A stretch of DNA of 64,000 nt from JAWLBM01 sp041687675 (lineage in GTDB: Bacteria > Pseudomonadota > Alphaproteobacteria > Rhizobiales > Pleomorphomonadaceae), in the NCBI GenBank assembly GCA_041687675.1, contig JAWLBM010000001.1:371131-435130 (forward strand), written 5' to 3'. Below the pieces are notes generated by a model. That model saw only the letters and a list, made by a program, of their open reading frames with translations. It made no database searches and was not told where the DNA came from. Every line of letters starts with the position of its first letter. The stretch's first letter is position 1. Positions 8,360 to 17,004 of the stretch are shown one piece after another. The translations under genes were made by a program, and so were the position numbers.

Positions 8360-9148
8360 GTGCTCGAAGACCTGAGGCGGATCGGTCGCCATCCCTTCCT
8401 CGCCTGGCTTGCCACCTGCCGCCGGCAGAAGATCCTGGTCGGCCTGCTCGCGCTGTCGCTCGGCGGCTGGGCCTTCGCGGAACTCGCCGACGAGGTGCTC
8501 GAGGGCGACACCCACGCCCTGGACGAGGCGCTGCTGCTCGCCATGCGCACGCCCGGCGACCTCTCCGACCCGCTCGGCCCGGGCTGGCTGGAGGAGATCG
8601 GCCGCGACTTCACGGCCCTCGGCGGCGTCGGCGTCCTCACCCTGGTGACTCTGTCGGTCGCCGGCTTCCTCGCGCTCGCGGGCAAGGGCCGCAGCGCCGT
8701 CTTCCTGCTGCTGGCGGTCGGTGGCGGGCTCCTCGTCTCCACCCTCGCCAAGCAGGGCTTCGACCGCCCGCGGCCGGACCTCGTCCCGCACGAGTCGATC
8801 GTCTACACCGCGAGCTTTCCGAGCGGCCACTCTATGCTCTCGGCGGTGGTCTACCTCACGCTGGGGGTGATGCTGGCACGGGCGCAGCCGCGGCGGGGGG
8901 TGAAGGCCTACCTGATGTCCGTCGCCGTGCTGCTCGCGCTCGCCGTCGGCGTCAGCCGCGTCTACCTCGGCGTCCACTGGCCGACCGACGTGCTGGCCGG
9001 CTGGACCGCGGGCGCCGCCTGGGCGCTCGCCTGCTGGCTGGCGGCCACCTGGCTCGCCGCCCGGCGCGCCATCGAGCCGGAGGAGGGCACGCCGGAGCCG
9101 CCCATGGCGCGGGGCGACGGGGTGACGGCCGATCGCGAAGGGGCGTAG
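8360..9148 (+). CDS. PAP2-family phosphatase
   Basis: A 262-residue membrane phosphatase with all three PAP2 motifs in order: KQGFDRPRP, PSGHSM, and SRVYLGVHWPTDV with the catalytic His. Hydrophobic helices flank these motifs. Family members dephosphorylate lipid phosphates such as phosphatidic acid or undecaprenyl pyrophosphate. The GTG start at 8360 is preferred: it follows CGGAGAG at a normal distance, while upstream in-frame residues look non-coding. It stands alone between the MgtC-like gene and tRNA-Arg. Confidence 0.9.
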   Translation: MLEDLRRIGRHPFLAWLATCRRQKILVGLLALSLGGWAFAELADEVLEGDTHALDEALLLAMRTPGDLSDPLGPGWLEEIGRDFTALGGVGVLTLVTLSVAGFLALAGKGRSAVFLLLAVGGGLLVSTLAKQGFDRPRPDLVPHESIVYTASFPSGHSMLSAVVYLTLGVMLARAQPRRGVKAYLMSVAVLLALAVGVSRVYLGVHWPTDVLAGWTAGAAWALACWLAATWLAARRAIEPEEGTPEPPMARGDGVTADREGA

Positions 9149-9210
9149 GCCGATCCGCGGGTTCACCCGGATACACGGGCGGGCGGCAATGGCAAGGATA
9201 ACGAGGAAAA

Positions 9211-9287
9211 TGGCGCGCCCGAAAGGATTCGAACCTCTGACCCCCAGATTCGTAGTCTGGTGCTCTATCCAGCTGAGCTACGGGCGC
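9211..9287 (-). tRNA. tRNA-Arg (anticodon ACG)
   Basis: The minus strand folds as a full cloverleaf: acceptor GCGCCCG with CGGGCGC, D-arm GCTC...GAGC, anticodon stem CCAGA/TCTGG with loop CTACGAA (anticodon ACG), and T-loop TTCGAAT. The length is 77 nt including an encoded CCA (9213-9211). The ACG anticodon is normally edited to ICG by TadA and reads CGU, CGC and CGA. Confidence 0.96.
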
Positions 9288-9523
9288 TTGCCAAGGGCGG
9301 TGGCCGGAAGACGGCCCCGCGGTGACGGGTCTTGCCCGGCACGGGCGTACGTCTAGACGGTCGGCCGGGGGATTGCAAGCCCATTCTGCGGGCCGGGCGG
9401 CCGGCCCGGGAGCTTCGCTGGAAACGGCAGGAAAGCGTTCGTGCCCCGGGCCTTAGCAGTCCCGGGAGGAGCCCCGGGGCGCCGGGACCATGGCCCGGCC
9501 GCGGGACGGCATGCCACCCGTGG

Positions 9524-9543
9524 TCCCGCGCCGCGGCGCGGGA
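9524..9543. repeat. Perfect GC-rich 20-bp palindrome downstream of the kinase gene
   Basis: TCCCGCGCCG followed by its exact complement lies 41 nt beyond the kinase stop on the minus strand. It could fold at the mRNA end as a weak terminator. There is no U-run. The rest of 9291-9583 shows no gene. Confidence 0.3.
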
Positions 9544-9583
9544 TCGATGTCGGACACGGCCGCGGGCGCCCGCGAGCCTTGCC

Positions 9584-11062
9584 TCACGAGGCGCGGGAGC
9601 GGCGCAGGTCCGGGAAGGGGACCGGCCGGTCCGGGATCTCGATCACGAACACCGCGCCGGGCCCGTTCTCGACGAGGGCGATGCTGCCGCCATGGGCGCG
9701 CACCAGTTCGGCGGCGATGGCGAGGCCGAGGCCGGTGCCGCCGCGGCGGACGGAGCCCTGGAAGGGCTTGAACAGGTTCTCCCGGGCCTTCGACGGCACG
9801 CCCGGCCCGGTGTCGCGCACGACGATCCGCACCACCGAGCCGGTCCGGTCCGCCCCGACCGACAGCCGCTTGACGCAGGCCGGCTCGCCCTGCTCGAGCG
9901 CCTGCAGGGCGTTGCGCAGGAGGTTCATCAGCACGCGGAAGAGTTGCTCGGCGTCGGCGTCGACCTCGAGGGTCTCCGGAACCTCGTTGATCCACTCGAC
10001 GCTCGCATGACCGGCGAGGCCGATCACCTCGGCCACGTCCTCGACGACCCGCTGCAGGTTGACCAGCCGGCGCGCCGGCGGGGCCTCCTGCGCCTTGCCA
10101 TAGGCGAGCACAGCTTCCGCATAGGTGATCGCCCGGTCGAGCGCGCCGATCAGCTTCGGCGCGAAGCGCTGCACCGTCGGGTCCGGGATCGACGCGAGCC
10201 GGTCCGAAAGGAGCTGCGCCGAGGCGAGCAGGTTGCGCAGGTCGTGGTTGATCTTGGAGACCGCGAGGCCGAGGTCGGCGAGGCGGCGCTGCTGCGTCAG
10301 CACGTCGGTGACGTGGCGCTGCATGTCGGCGATCTGCTGCTCGGCGACGCCGAACTCGTCCGACCGGCCCGAGGGCACGACGACGCGGCGGGGGTCCTCC
10401 GGCGCCTCCGCCCACAGCCGCATCGCCTCGCCGAGGCGCTGCATCGGCCTGACGAACAGCCGCCGCAGGCTGAGGTAGACCAGCACCGCGCTGAAGCCGG
10501 AGATCACCAGCGACAGCAGCAGGATGTTCTTGGAATACTCGAGCATCGCGGCGCGGAGGCCGGCCTCGGAGAAGACCACGTCGATCTCGCCGTCGCCCTC
10601 GTAGGGCCCCACGGCCCGGATCGCCCGGTCGCCGCCGAACAGCAGGGTCTCGAAGGCGGTGACGATGGCGGTGGCCGGGTCGAGGCCGGTGACGGCGATC
10701 TCCCGGGTCGCGGTCGGCGGCGAGGGATCGATGGCGAGCAGGCGCTTCATGCCGTCCTCGCGGACGGCGAGGGCGTAGGCGTCCAGCTCGTCGAGCAGTT
10801 CCACCTGCAGCGCCTCGGGCAGCACCGTCGTCGGCGTCGAGGTCAGCGCGCGGGCCGCCACCGTCGCGACGCGAAGGCGGTCCTCGATCTGGGACTTCTG
10901 GAAGTTGGCGATCGAGGGGACGAAGATCAGCACCTCGCTCAGCATCACGAACAGCACGGTCAGCACGAGCAGCTTGCCGGACAGCCCGGCCCAGCGGCCC
11001 GGCCGCGGTCCGGCACTGACCGGTTCCACTCCCCTCGCCGCGATGTCCGCCTCGTCGCTCAT
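9584..11062 (-). CDS. HAMP-domain sensor histidine kinase
   Basis: A 492-residue membrane kinase. A first transmembrane helix is at about residues 28-50 and a second at about 190-215, with a sensory region between them. A HAMP linker follows, then a phosphoacceptor segment SKINHDLRNLLAS in place of the more usual SHELRTPL form. The HATPase boxes follow: NLLRNALQAL (N box), DTGPGVP (G1), GGTGLGLAI (G2). It autophosphorylates on the His of NHDLRN. No response regulator gene is adjacent, so the partner is encoded elsewhere. The start at 11062 is the first ATG giving a sensible N-terminus. Confidence 0.9.
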   Translation of the reverse strand: MSDEADIAARGVEPVSAGPRPGRWAGLSGKLLVLTVLFVMLSEVLIFVPSIANFQKSQIEDRLRVATVAARALTSTPTTVLPEALQVELLDELDAYALAVREDGMKRLLAIDPSPPTATREIAVTGLDPATAIVTAFETLLFGGDRAIRAVGPYEGDGEIDVVFSEAGLRAAMLEYSKNILLLSLVISGFSAVLVYLSLRRLFVRPMQRLGEAMRLWAEAPEDPRRVVVPSGRSDEFGVAEQQIADMQRHVTDVLTQQRRLADLGLAVSKINHDLRNLLASAQLLSDRLASIPDPTVQRFAPKLIGALDRAITYAEAVLAYGKAQEAPPARRLVNLQRVVEDVAEVIGLAGHASVEWINEVPETLEVDADAEQLFRVLMNLLRNALQALEQGEPACVKRLSVGADRTGSVVRIVVRDTGPGVPSKARENLFKPFQGSVRRGGTGLGLAIAAELVRAHGGSIALVENGPGAVFVIEIPDRPVPFPDLRRSRAS

Positions 11063-11114
11063 GCCCGCTCCGCCGTCGTCCAGACCCCATATATGCGCCG
11101 CAGGGCGCCGTCCG

Positions 11115-12551
11115 TCACCCCAGCTTGCGCCCGATCCACCTCAGGCCCGCCAGGAGGCGGCCCGTCGAGGGGCTCTCCAGCCTGGCCGCATAGGAGGCGA
11201 CCGCCGCGCGGCGGGGGATTTCCGCCAGCGTCGGATAGGGCACGATCATGCCTGCGAAGGCCGAGACGGTGAGCCGGCCGGCGAGGCCCAGCGCCACGAT
11301 CCCGGCGAGTTCCCCGGCGCCGGCCCCGACGATGTCGGCGCCGAGCACGCGGCCGCCGCGGCCGGTCACCAGCTTGATCAGGCCCTCCGTCTCCCGCTCG
11401 GCCTGCGCCCGGTCGTTGCCGGAGTAGCTCCAGCGGTGGACCGCGACCGCGCCGCCGTGGCGCTCGCGCGCCTCCGCCTCGCCGAGCCCCACATGGGCGA
11501 TCTCGGGGTCGGTGTAGGTCGCCCAGGCGATCCGGTCCGGGTCCTCCCGGTGCGGCCAGCCGGTGAGGATGCTGCGCACCACGAGGCCGCCCTGGTAGCC
11601 GGCCCAGTGGGTGAAGCGGAAGGACCGCGCCACGTCGCCGATGGCGAAGACCCGCCGGTTGGTGGTGCGCATCGCCCGGTCGGTCTCGATGCCCCGCCCG
11701 TCGTGGGCGATCCCGGCGGCGTCGAGGCCGAGATCCTCGACGTTCGGCCGCCGGCCGGTCGCGACGAGGAGGTGGGTTCCCGAGAGCCGCTCGCGAGCCT
11801 CGCCGGCCGCCACATCGAGGGCGATCCCGTCGCCCTCCCGGGCGGCCGAGACAACCTTCGCGCCGGCGCGGATGTCGACGCCCTCGGCGGCAAGCCGGGC
11901 GACGACGACCGCGGCGCACTCCGGGTCGTCCTTCGAAAGCGGCCGGTCCGCCTCGAGGACGACGACGGCGCTGCCGAGGCGGCGGAAGGCCTGGGCGAGT
12001 TCGAGGCCGATCGGCCCGCCGCCGATCACCACCAGCCGGCCGGGGAGGGCGGTGAGGTCGAAGACGCTCTCGTTGGTGAGCACGTCGATGCCGTCGAGTC
12101 CCGGGATCGGCGGCAGCGCCGGCCGGGAGCCGGTGGCGACCACGAACTTCCGCGCCCGCACCACCCGCCCGGCCGCCTCCAGCGTGTCCGGCCCGGTGAA
12201 ACGGGCGGCGTCGCGCAGCACGGTGGCGCCGAGCCCTTCGAATCGCTCCTGCGAATCATGCGGGGCGATGGCGGCGATCACCCCGTGGACATGGGCGTGC
12301 ACCCTCGCCCCGTCGACCCGCGCCGGCCCGGCGTCGATGCCGAAGTCGCGGGCGCGCTCCACCGCATGGGCGTGCCTGGCGGCGGCGATCAGCGCCTTGG
12401 AGGGCACGCAGCCGGTGTTGAGGCACTCCCCGCCCATCCGGTCCTTCTCGACCAGCACCACCGACAGTCCGACCGCGCGGGCGCCGGCGGCGACGGTGAG
12501 GCCCGCCGAGCCGGCGCCGATCACGCAGACGTCCGGGGTGAGCGCGTCCAT
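11115..12551 (-). CDS. FAD-dependent pyridine nucleotide-disulfide oxidoreductase, mercuric-reductase-like
   Basis: A 478-residue flavoprotein. The FAD-binding GxGxxG is near residue 11 (VIGAGSAGL) and the redox-active disulfide is in GGECLNTGCVPSK (about residues 40-52). A NAD(P)H-binding motif VIGGGPIGLELAQ and FAIGDVA follow, then a C-terminal dimerisation domain. There is no N-terminal metal-binding HMA domain and the end lacks the vicinal C-terminal cysteines of MerA, so mercury reduction is unlikely. Its start overlaps the upstream TVP38-like gene stop (TGATG). This pairing of a TVP38-like protein and a MerA-like flavoprotein is common in bacteria; its function is unclear. Confidence 0.88.
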   Translation of the reverse strand: MDALTPDVCVIGAGSAGLTVAAGARAVGLSVVLVEKDRMGGECLNTGCVPSKALIAAARHAHAVERARDFGIDAGPARVDGARVHAHVHGVIAAIAPHDSQERFEGLGATVLRDAARFTGPDTLEAAGRVVRARKFVVATGSRPALPPIPGLDGIDVLTNESVFDLTALPGRLVVIGGGPIGLELAQAFRRLGSAVVVLEADRPLSKDDPECAAVVVARLAAEGVDIRAGAKVVSAAREGDGIALDVAAGEARERLSGTHLLVATGRRPNVEDLGLDAAGIAHDGRGIETDRAMRTTNRRVFAIGDVARSFRFTHWAGYQGGLVVRSILTGWPHREDPDRIAWATYTDPEIAHVGLGEAEARERHGGAVAVHRWSYSGNDRAQAERETEGLIKLVTGRGGRVLGADIVGAGAGELAGIVALGLAGRLTVSAFAGMIVPYPTLAEIPRRAAVASYAARLESPSTGRLLAGLRWIGRKLG

Positions 12552-13363
12552 CACCGCCCGCCTCCGCGCCGCCGCCAGCGCTTGACGGCGACCGGCACCA
12601 GCGCGAGCAGGCCGAGCGCGGCGAAGCCGGCAAGCAGGGTCGGGGTGACCAGGGCGCCGACGTCGAGCGCGACTTGGCAATCGCTGCCCTCGCAGCCCGC
12701 GTTCGCCGCCTGCTGGGCGGCGATCACGCTGTCGAGGCCGGAGCCGAGCGTGGTGAAGGTGAAGGTGGCCGGCAGGATGCCGATCGCGGTGGCGGCGACA
12801 TAGGTGAGGGTCGGCACCCCGAGCAGGGCGGGGGCGAGGTTGACGAGCCAGAAGGGCGCCACCGGGACGAGGCGGAGGAAGAGGAGATAATTGAAGGCGT
12901 CCTCGCGGAAGCCAGCGGCGAGGGTCTGCAGCTTCGGCCCGGCCTTCGCGGCGAGCGCCTCCCCGATCGAGGAGCGCGCCACCAGGAAGAGGATCGTCGC
13001 CCCCAGCGTCGCCGAGATCGCCACCAGCACGCCGCCGGACACGGGCCCGAACAGGAAGCCGGCGGCCAGGCTGAGGGCGAGGCCCACCGGCAGCGACAGG
13101 GCGACCGCCCCGGCATAGAGGCCGCCCATGGCCAGCATCGCCGTCAGCCGGTGCGCCTCGACGGTCTCGGCCAGCGCCGCGCGCTGGGCAAGGAAGGTCT
13201 CCAGCGAGAGGTAGCGGTGCCAGCCGCCGAGCACGATGGCCGCCCCGGCGGCGAGCAACAGGGCCAGCGGCAGGAAGGGGCGCAGCCGGCGCAGGAGCCG
13301 GCTCACCGCGTCCTCCGCGAGGGGCCGCTCGGTCTCGCTCGCATGATCGCGCGCCTTCCCCAT
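12551..13363 (-). CDS. TVP38/TMEM64 (VTT-domain) membrane protein
   Basis: A 270-residue multi-pass membrane protein of the DedA/VTT superfamily. Key segments are LPVGLALSLAAGFLFGP, the FNYLLFLRLVPVAPFWLVN loop (the conserved F/L-R-L-x-P) and ATAIGILPATF. Relatives act as lipid scramblases or membrane transporters. The start is placed at ATG 13363 (MGKARDHASE), since upstream in-frame residues look non-coding. It is translationally coupled to the flavoprotein gene downstream, so the two probably work together. Confidence 0.87.
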   Translation of the reverse strand: MGKARDHASETERPLAEDAVSRLLRRLRPFLPLALLLAAGAAIVLGGWHRYLSLETFLAQRAALAETVEAHRLTAMLAMGGLYAGAVALSLPVGLALSLAAGFLFGPVSGGVLVAISATLGATILFLVARSSIGEALAAKAGPKLQTLAAGFREDAFNYLLFLRLVPVAPFWLVNLAPALLGVPTLTYVAATAIGILPATFTFTTLGSGLDSVIAAQQAANAGCEGSDCQVALDVGALVTPTLLAGFAALGLLALVPVAVKRWRRRGGGR

Positions 13364-13552
13364 GGCTCTCCCGCCCGCAACGCCCGCATCGGGCGACTGC
13401 CCCGTCCGCGGCTCTCCTCCGCCAAGTCGCACCTCGGCGGACCCGCGGCAAGCACCTCGCGCGCCCTGTCACGTGCTCTTGATGGCCGCGTGGCCGGCCG
13501 GCGGCCGATCGACGACCCGGGTCGGGCACTCCGGACGCGCAGTCTCGGCGCG

Positions 13553-13581
13553 TTGACGGCGCCCGATCCCTCCCGTATAAG
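13553..13581 (+). promoter_or_regulatory. Sigma-70-type promoter of rpmH
   Basis: TTGACG (13553-13558), a 17-nt spacer, and TATAAG (13576-13581). This is the closest match to a housekeeping promoter seen in the window. It would give an rpmH leader of about 160 nt. The remaining spacer (13364-13552) shows no gene. Confidence 0.75.
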
Positions 13582-13747
13582 CCCCCATCGATCAGGACCG
13601 GCGGTCCGGACCGGCGGCGGCCCCCTGTCCGCCCGGGTGGTCCGACCCCATCCTCCACGAGACCACCCGAGCCGTAGCGGGCCGCGGCGACGACCGCCGT
13701 TCCCCGGAGCGAAGATTGCAGAGGACCGCCGGAAGGCGGGAGCGACG

Positions 13748-13882
13748 ATGAAGCGGACCTACCAGCCTTCCAAGCTCGTGCGCAAGCGCCGCCACGGCTT
13801 CCGTGCGCGCATGGCGACCCCGGGCGGACGCAAGGTGATCGCCCGTCGCCGGGCCCAGGGCCGCAAGCGCCTGTCGGCCTGA
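13748..13882 (+). CDS. rpmH: 50S ribosomal protein L34
   Basis: A 44-residue, very basic protein with the full L34 signature: MKRTYQPSKLVRKRRHGFRA, then MATPGGRKVIARRRAQGRKRLSA. It is the usual length of the family and opens the conserved rpmH-rnpA-yidC set. Confidence 0.98.
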   Translation: MKRTYQPSKLVRKRRHGFRARMATPGGRKVIARRRAQGRKRLSA

Positions 13883-13931
13883 GGATCCCGGGTCGGGCCC
13901 GACGGTGCGCGGCAGCCGGGGGCTCGTTTCC

Positions 13932-14318
13932 ATGCGGCGGCTCACCAAGCGCAGCGAGTATCTCGAAGTCGCCCGGGGCGCCCGCACGCCCCGGCGCGGC
14001 TTTTTGCTGCAGTCGCGGCCGCGGCGCGACGGCGAGGCCGGCGACGCCCGGTTCGGCTTCACGGTGACGAAGAAGATCGGCAACGCCGTGGTGCGCAACC
14101 GGATCCGCCGCCGTCTCAAGGAGGCGGTGCGACTTGCGGGCGCATCGGCGGCGCGCCCGGGAACCGACTATGTGCTCGTCGGCCGCCAGCCGGCGGCGGA
14201 CCAACCCTTCGAGGACCTGTGCGCCGACGTCGTCGGCGCATTGACGGCGGCATCCCGCGCCCGCGACGCATCACGCGATCGGCCGAAGGCGGAAGGCAAG
14301 AGAGCGAACGATGGTTGA
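13932..14318 (+). CDS. rnpA: Ribonuclease P protein component
   Basis: A 128-residue basic protein following rpmH by 49 nt. The family core is visible: RFGFTVTKKIGNAVVRNRIRR-RLKEAVR, which carries the RNR motif that contacts the catalytic RNA. It supports RNase P cleavage of tRNA 5' leaders. The start is taken as ATG 13932 (MRRLTKRSEYL), matching family N-termini; an upstream GTG at 13905 is possible. Its 3' end overlaps the yidC start by 8 nt. The C-terminal 20 residues are hydrophilic and poorly conserved. Confidence 0.95.
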   Translation: MRRLTKRSEYLEVARGARTPRRGFLLQSRPRRDGEAGDARFGFTVTKKIGNAVVRNRIRRRLKEAVRLAGASAARPGTDYVLVGRQPAADQPFEDLCADVVGALTAASRARDASRDRPKAEGKRANDG

Positions 14319-16125
14319 CAACCGCAACATGATCCTGGCGATCGCCCTGTCGCTGGTCGTGCTCCTCGGATGGCAATACCTGATCGTCAATCCGCAGGTG
14401 GAAGAGGCGCGCCAGGCGCAGCTGGCCCAGGAGGCGCGGCAGGCCGAGACGGTCGTGCAGACGCCCGGCGATGCGGCTCAGCCGGCCCCTGGCGCCGCGG
14501 GCGTCGGGACGACCCCGCCGGTCGGCGCCGGCGTGACCGTCACCACCCGCGAGGCGGCCCTTGCCGCAAACCCCCGCGTGCCGATCGAGACCCCTGAACT
14601 GTCCGGCTCGGTGAACCTCGTCGGCGGGCGCATCGACGACCTGGAGCTGAAGAGCTACCGCGTCACCGTCGACCCGACCTCGCCCAACGTCGTGCTGCTG
14701 TCGCCGGAGGGGGCGCCGGACGCCTATTTCGCGGAGTTCGGCTACGCCGCCGGAGCCGACGCCGGCGTTCCCGCATCGAAGGCGCTGTGGTCGGCGCCCG
14801 AGGGGGCGGCCCTGACGCCGGAGACCCCGCTCGAGCTCACCTACGAGGGCGCCGGCGGGCTGCGCTTCGTGCGCACGATCACGGTCGACGAGGAGTCGAT
14901 GTTCAAGGTGACCGACCGGGTGGAGAACACCGGGGCGGCGCCCGCCTCGGTCACCCCCTACGGCACCGTGGTGCGCTTCGGTACCCCGGCGACCCAGGGC
15001 ACCTACATCCTGCACGAGGGCCTGATCGGCGTCTTCGGCGAGGAGGGCCTCGCCGAGGTGGACTACGCCGACCTCGCCGAGCAGGGCGAGATCCGGCCGC
15101 CGCTCACCACCGCCGGGTGGCTCGGCATCACCGACAAGTACTGGGCGACCGCGCTGATCCCGTCGGGCGCGGACCCGGCGCCGTTCCAGCCGCAGTTCAA
15201 GCACGTGCGGGCCGGCGACATGGACGTCTATCGCGCCGACTTCCTGCGCGACCCGGTCGCCATCGCGCCGGGCGGCTCGGCGATGACCGAGACGCTGCTG
15301 TTCGCCGGCGCCAAGCAGGTGGCGACGATCGACCGCTACGAAGCGGAACACGGCATCGAGCGCTTCGACCTCTTGATCGACTGGGGCTGGTTCTACTTCC
15401 TGACCAAGCCGATGTTCTATCTCATCGACTACCTGTTCAAGCTGGTCGGCAACTTCGGCGTGGCGATCCTGCTCGTCACCGTCATCATCAAGCTCGTCTT
15501 CTTCCCGCTGGCGAACAAGTCCTACGCGTCGATGAGCATGATGAAGAAGGTGCAGCCGGCGATGACCGAGCTGCGCGAGCGCTACAAGGACGACAAGGCC
15601 AAGCAGCAACAAGCCCTGATGGAGCTCTACAAGAAGGAGAAGATCAACCCGCTGGCCGGCTGCCTGCCGATCCTGGTGCAGATCCCCGTCTTCTTCGCGC
15701 TCTACAAGGTGCTCTACGTCACCATCGAGATGCGCCACGCGCCGTTCTTCGGCTGGATCCAGGACCTCTCGGCGCCGGACCCGACCTCGATCTTCAACCT
15801 GTTCGGGCTGCTTCCCTTCGCGGTGCCGGCGATGCTGCTGATCGGCGTCTGGCCGATCATCATGGGCATCACCATGTTCATCCAGATGAAGCTGAACCCG
15901 GCGCCGACGGACCCGACGCAGGCGGCGATCTTCACCTGGATGCCGGTGATCTTCACCTTCATGCTGGGCACCTTCCCGGCCGGCCTCGTCATCTACTGGG
16001 CATGGAACAACTTCCTTTCCATCATCCAGCAGGCGACGATCATGCGGCGCTACGGGGTGAAGATCGAGCTCTGGGACAACATCAAGTCCACCTTCTCCCG
16101 CAACAAGGCCGAGAAGCCGGGCTGA
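14311..16125 (+). CDS. yidC: Membrane protein insertase YidC
   Basis: A 604-residue insertase of the long Gram-negative type. An N-terminal membrane helix (about residues 8-22) is followed by a long periplasmic beta-domain (about 90-350), then the conserved membrane core with LLVTVIIKLVFFPLANKSY, a cytoplasmic loop rich in Lys, INPLAGCLPILVQIPVFFALYKVL, and a final TFPAGLVIYWAWNN helix. It inserts and folds membrane proteins with or without SecYEG. The start overlaps rnpA, which is typical. A basic C-terminal tail could contact ribosomes. Confidence 0.97.
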   Translation: MVDNRNMILAIALSLVVLLGWQYLIVNPQVEEARQAQLAQEARQAETVVQTPGDAAQPAPGAAGVGTTPPVGAGVTVTTREAALAANPRVPIETPELSGSVNLVGGRIDDLELKSYRVTVDPTSPNVVLLSPEGAPDAYFAEFGYAAGADAGVPASKALWSAPEGAALTPETPLELTYEGAGGLRFVRTITVDEESMFKVTDRVENTGAAPASVTPYGTVVRFGTPATQGTYILHEGLIGVFGEEGLAEVDYADLAEQGEIRPPLTTAGWLGITDKYWATALIPSGADPAPFQPQFKHVRAGDMDVYRADFLRDPVAIAPGGSAMTETLLFAGAKQVATIDRYEAEHGIERFDLLIDWGWFYFLTKPMFYLIDYLFKLVGNFGVAILLVTVIIKLVFFPLANKSYASMSMMKKVQPAMTELRERYKDDKAKQQQALMELYKKEKINPLAGCLPILVQIPVFFALYKVLYVTIEMRHAPFFGWIQDLSAPDPTSIFNLFGLLPFAVPAMLLIGVWPIIMGITMFIQMKLNPAPTDPTQAAIFTWMPVIFTFMLGTFPAGLVIYWAWNNFLSIIQQATIMRRYGVKIELWDNIKSTFSRNKAEKPG

Positions 16126-16130
16126 ACGCC

Positions 16131-16158
16131 CGGGCCGCGAGGCGACCCCCGCGGCCCG
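16131..16158 (+). terminator. Stem-loop directly after yidC
   Basis: CGGGCCGCG (16131-16139) pairs with CGCGGCCCG (16150-16158), with a 10-nt loop, 6 nt after the yidC stop. There is no U-run. It could end or attenuate the rpmH-yidC transcript ahead of the acyltransferase gene. Confidence 0.42.
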
Positions 16159-16232
16159 CTCATCCGGAGGAGAACCGGACCGATGATCCACTGAGCGAGA
16201 CCTGTGCCGCCGGTTGCCGCCCGCGCAGGTCC

Positions 16233-16282
16233 AGAGCGCTTTCCGATCAGGTGGACTCACCTGATCGACGAGAAATCGCTCC
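16233..16282. repeat. Short dispersed intergenic palindrome of Rhizobiales type
   Basis: The core GATCAGGTG / CACCTGATC (16245-16253 and 16258-16266) flanks a 4-nt loop. It is enclosed by AGAGCGCTTTCC on the left and GAGAAATCGCTC on the right. I recall near-identical sequences as abundant intergenic repeats in Rhizobiales genomes; only one copy was seen in this window. Confidence 0.7.
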
Positions 16283-16335
16283 GGATTCAGAGGCGACCCG
16301 AACGCCTGCAATCCGCGTGACAGCGAGGTCCGCTC

Positions 16336-17004
16336 GTGCCAGATCCCCGTTCCGCCATCCCCGATCCCGCCAGCCGCCACCCGGTCCCCGGCCACCCGCG
16401 CGTGGTCTTCCTCAAGGCCGTCGTCGACGCGCCCAACGTCGAGGTCGGCGACTACAGCTACTACGACGACCCTGTCGAGCCGGAGCGCTTCCTGGAGAAG
16501 TGCGTGCTCCACCACTACGACTTCATGGGCGACCGCCTGCGGATCGGCCGCTACACCGCGATCGCCGCGGGCGCCACTTTCATCATGAACGGCGCCAACC
16601 ACGCGATGGCCGGTTTCTCGACCTACCCCTTCCCGATCTTCGGCGGCGCCTTCGCCGAGGGCGCGCCGCCGGACCTCTTCGAGGGGACCAGCCGGGGCGA
16701 CACGGTGGTCGGCAACGACGTCTGGATCGGCCACGAGGCGACGATCCTGCCCGGCGTCAGCGTCGGCGACGGGTCGGTGGTCGGGGCGAAGGCCGTGGTC
16801 GGCTCCGACGTGCCGCCCTATGCGGTGGTGGCGGGCAACCCCGCGCGGGTGGTCCGCATCCGCTTCCCGGAGGACACCGTCCGGCGCCTGCTGGCGGTCG
16901 CCTGGTGGGGCTGGCCGGCCGAGAGGGTCGCAAGGAACCTTCGCGCCATTCTCGGCGCCGACATCGAGGCCCTGGAGAGGGCCGCCGCGGAGACCTCATC
17001 ATGA
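16336..17004 (+). CDS. CatB/Vat-type xenobiotic acyltransferase (left-handed beta-helix)
   Basis: A 222-residue hexapeptide-repeat O-acetyltransferase. Typical family segments are YSYYDDP, LRIGRYTAIAAGATFIMNGANH (catalytic His of the NGANH loop), TVVGNDVWIGHEATILPGVSVGDG and YAVVAGNPARVVR. Relatives acetylate chloramphenicol, streptogramin A or surface sugars using acetyl-CoA; the substrate here is unknown and antibiotic resistance should not be assumed. The start is a GTG at 16336. Its stop overlaps engB by 4 nt (ATGA). It interrupts the usual yidC-engB neighbourhood. Confidence 0.88.
   Translation: MPDPRSAIPDPASRHPVPGHPRVVFLKAVVDAPNVEVGDYSYYDDPVEPERFLEKCVLHHYDFMGDRLRIGRYTAIAAGATFIMNGANHAMAGFSTYPFPIFGGAFAEGAPPDLFEGTSRGDTVVGNDVWIGHEATILPGVSVGDGSVVGAKAVVGSDVPPYAVVAGNPARVVRIRFPEDTVRRLLAVAWWGWPAERVARNLRAILGADIEALERAAAETSS

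Noticed and set aside
11115..12551. Mercuric reductase (merA) in a metal-resistance locus
   Set aside because: The disulfide motif matches, but there is no HMA domain, no C-terminal cysteine pair and no merR, merT or merP nearby. The TVP38-like neighbour points to a different, uncharacterised pairing.
13364..13747. A replication origin near rpmH-rnpA
   Set aside because: In some bacteria this gene set lies near oriC, but no dnaA gene and no cluster of DnaA boxes was seen. In Rhizobiales the origin usually lies elsewhere (near hemE).
14116..16734. An 872-codon open frame on the minus strand across yidC and the acyltransferase gene
   Set aside because: It is another composition shadow: charged low-complexity sequence, no recognisable domain, and it crosses two well-supported plus-strand genes.
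16336..17004. Chloramphenicol or streptogramin resistance gene
   Set aside because: The fold is shared with many acyltransferases that act on cell-surface or other substrates. Nothing in the sequence or context supports antibiotic modification.
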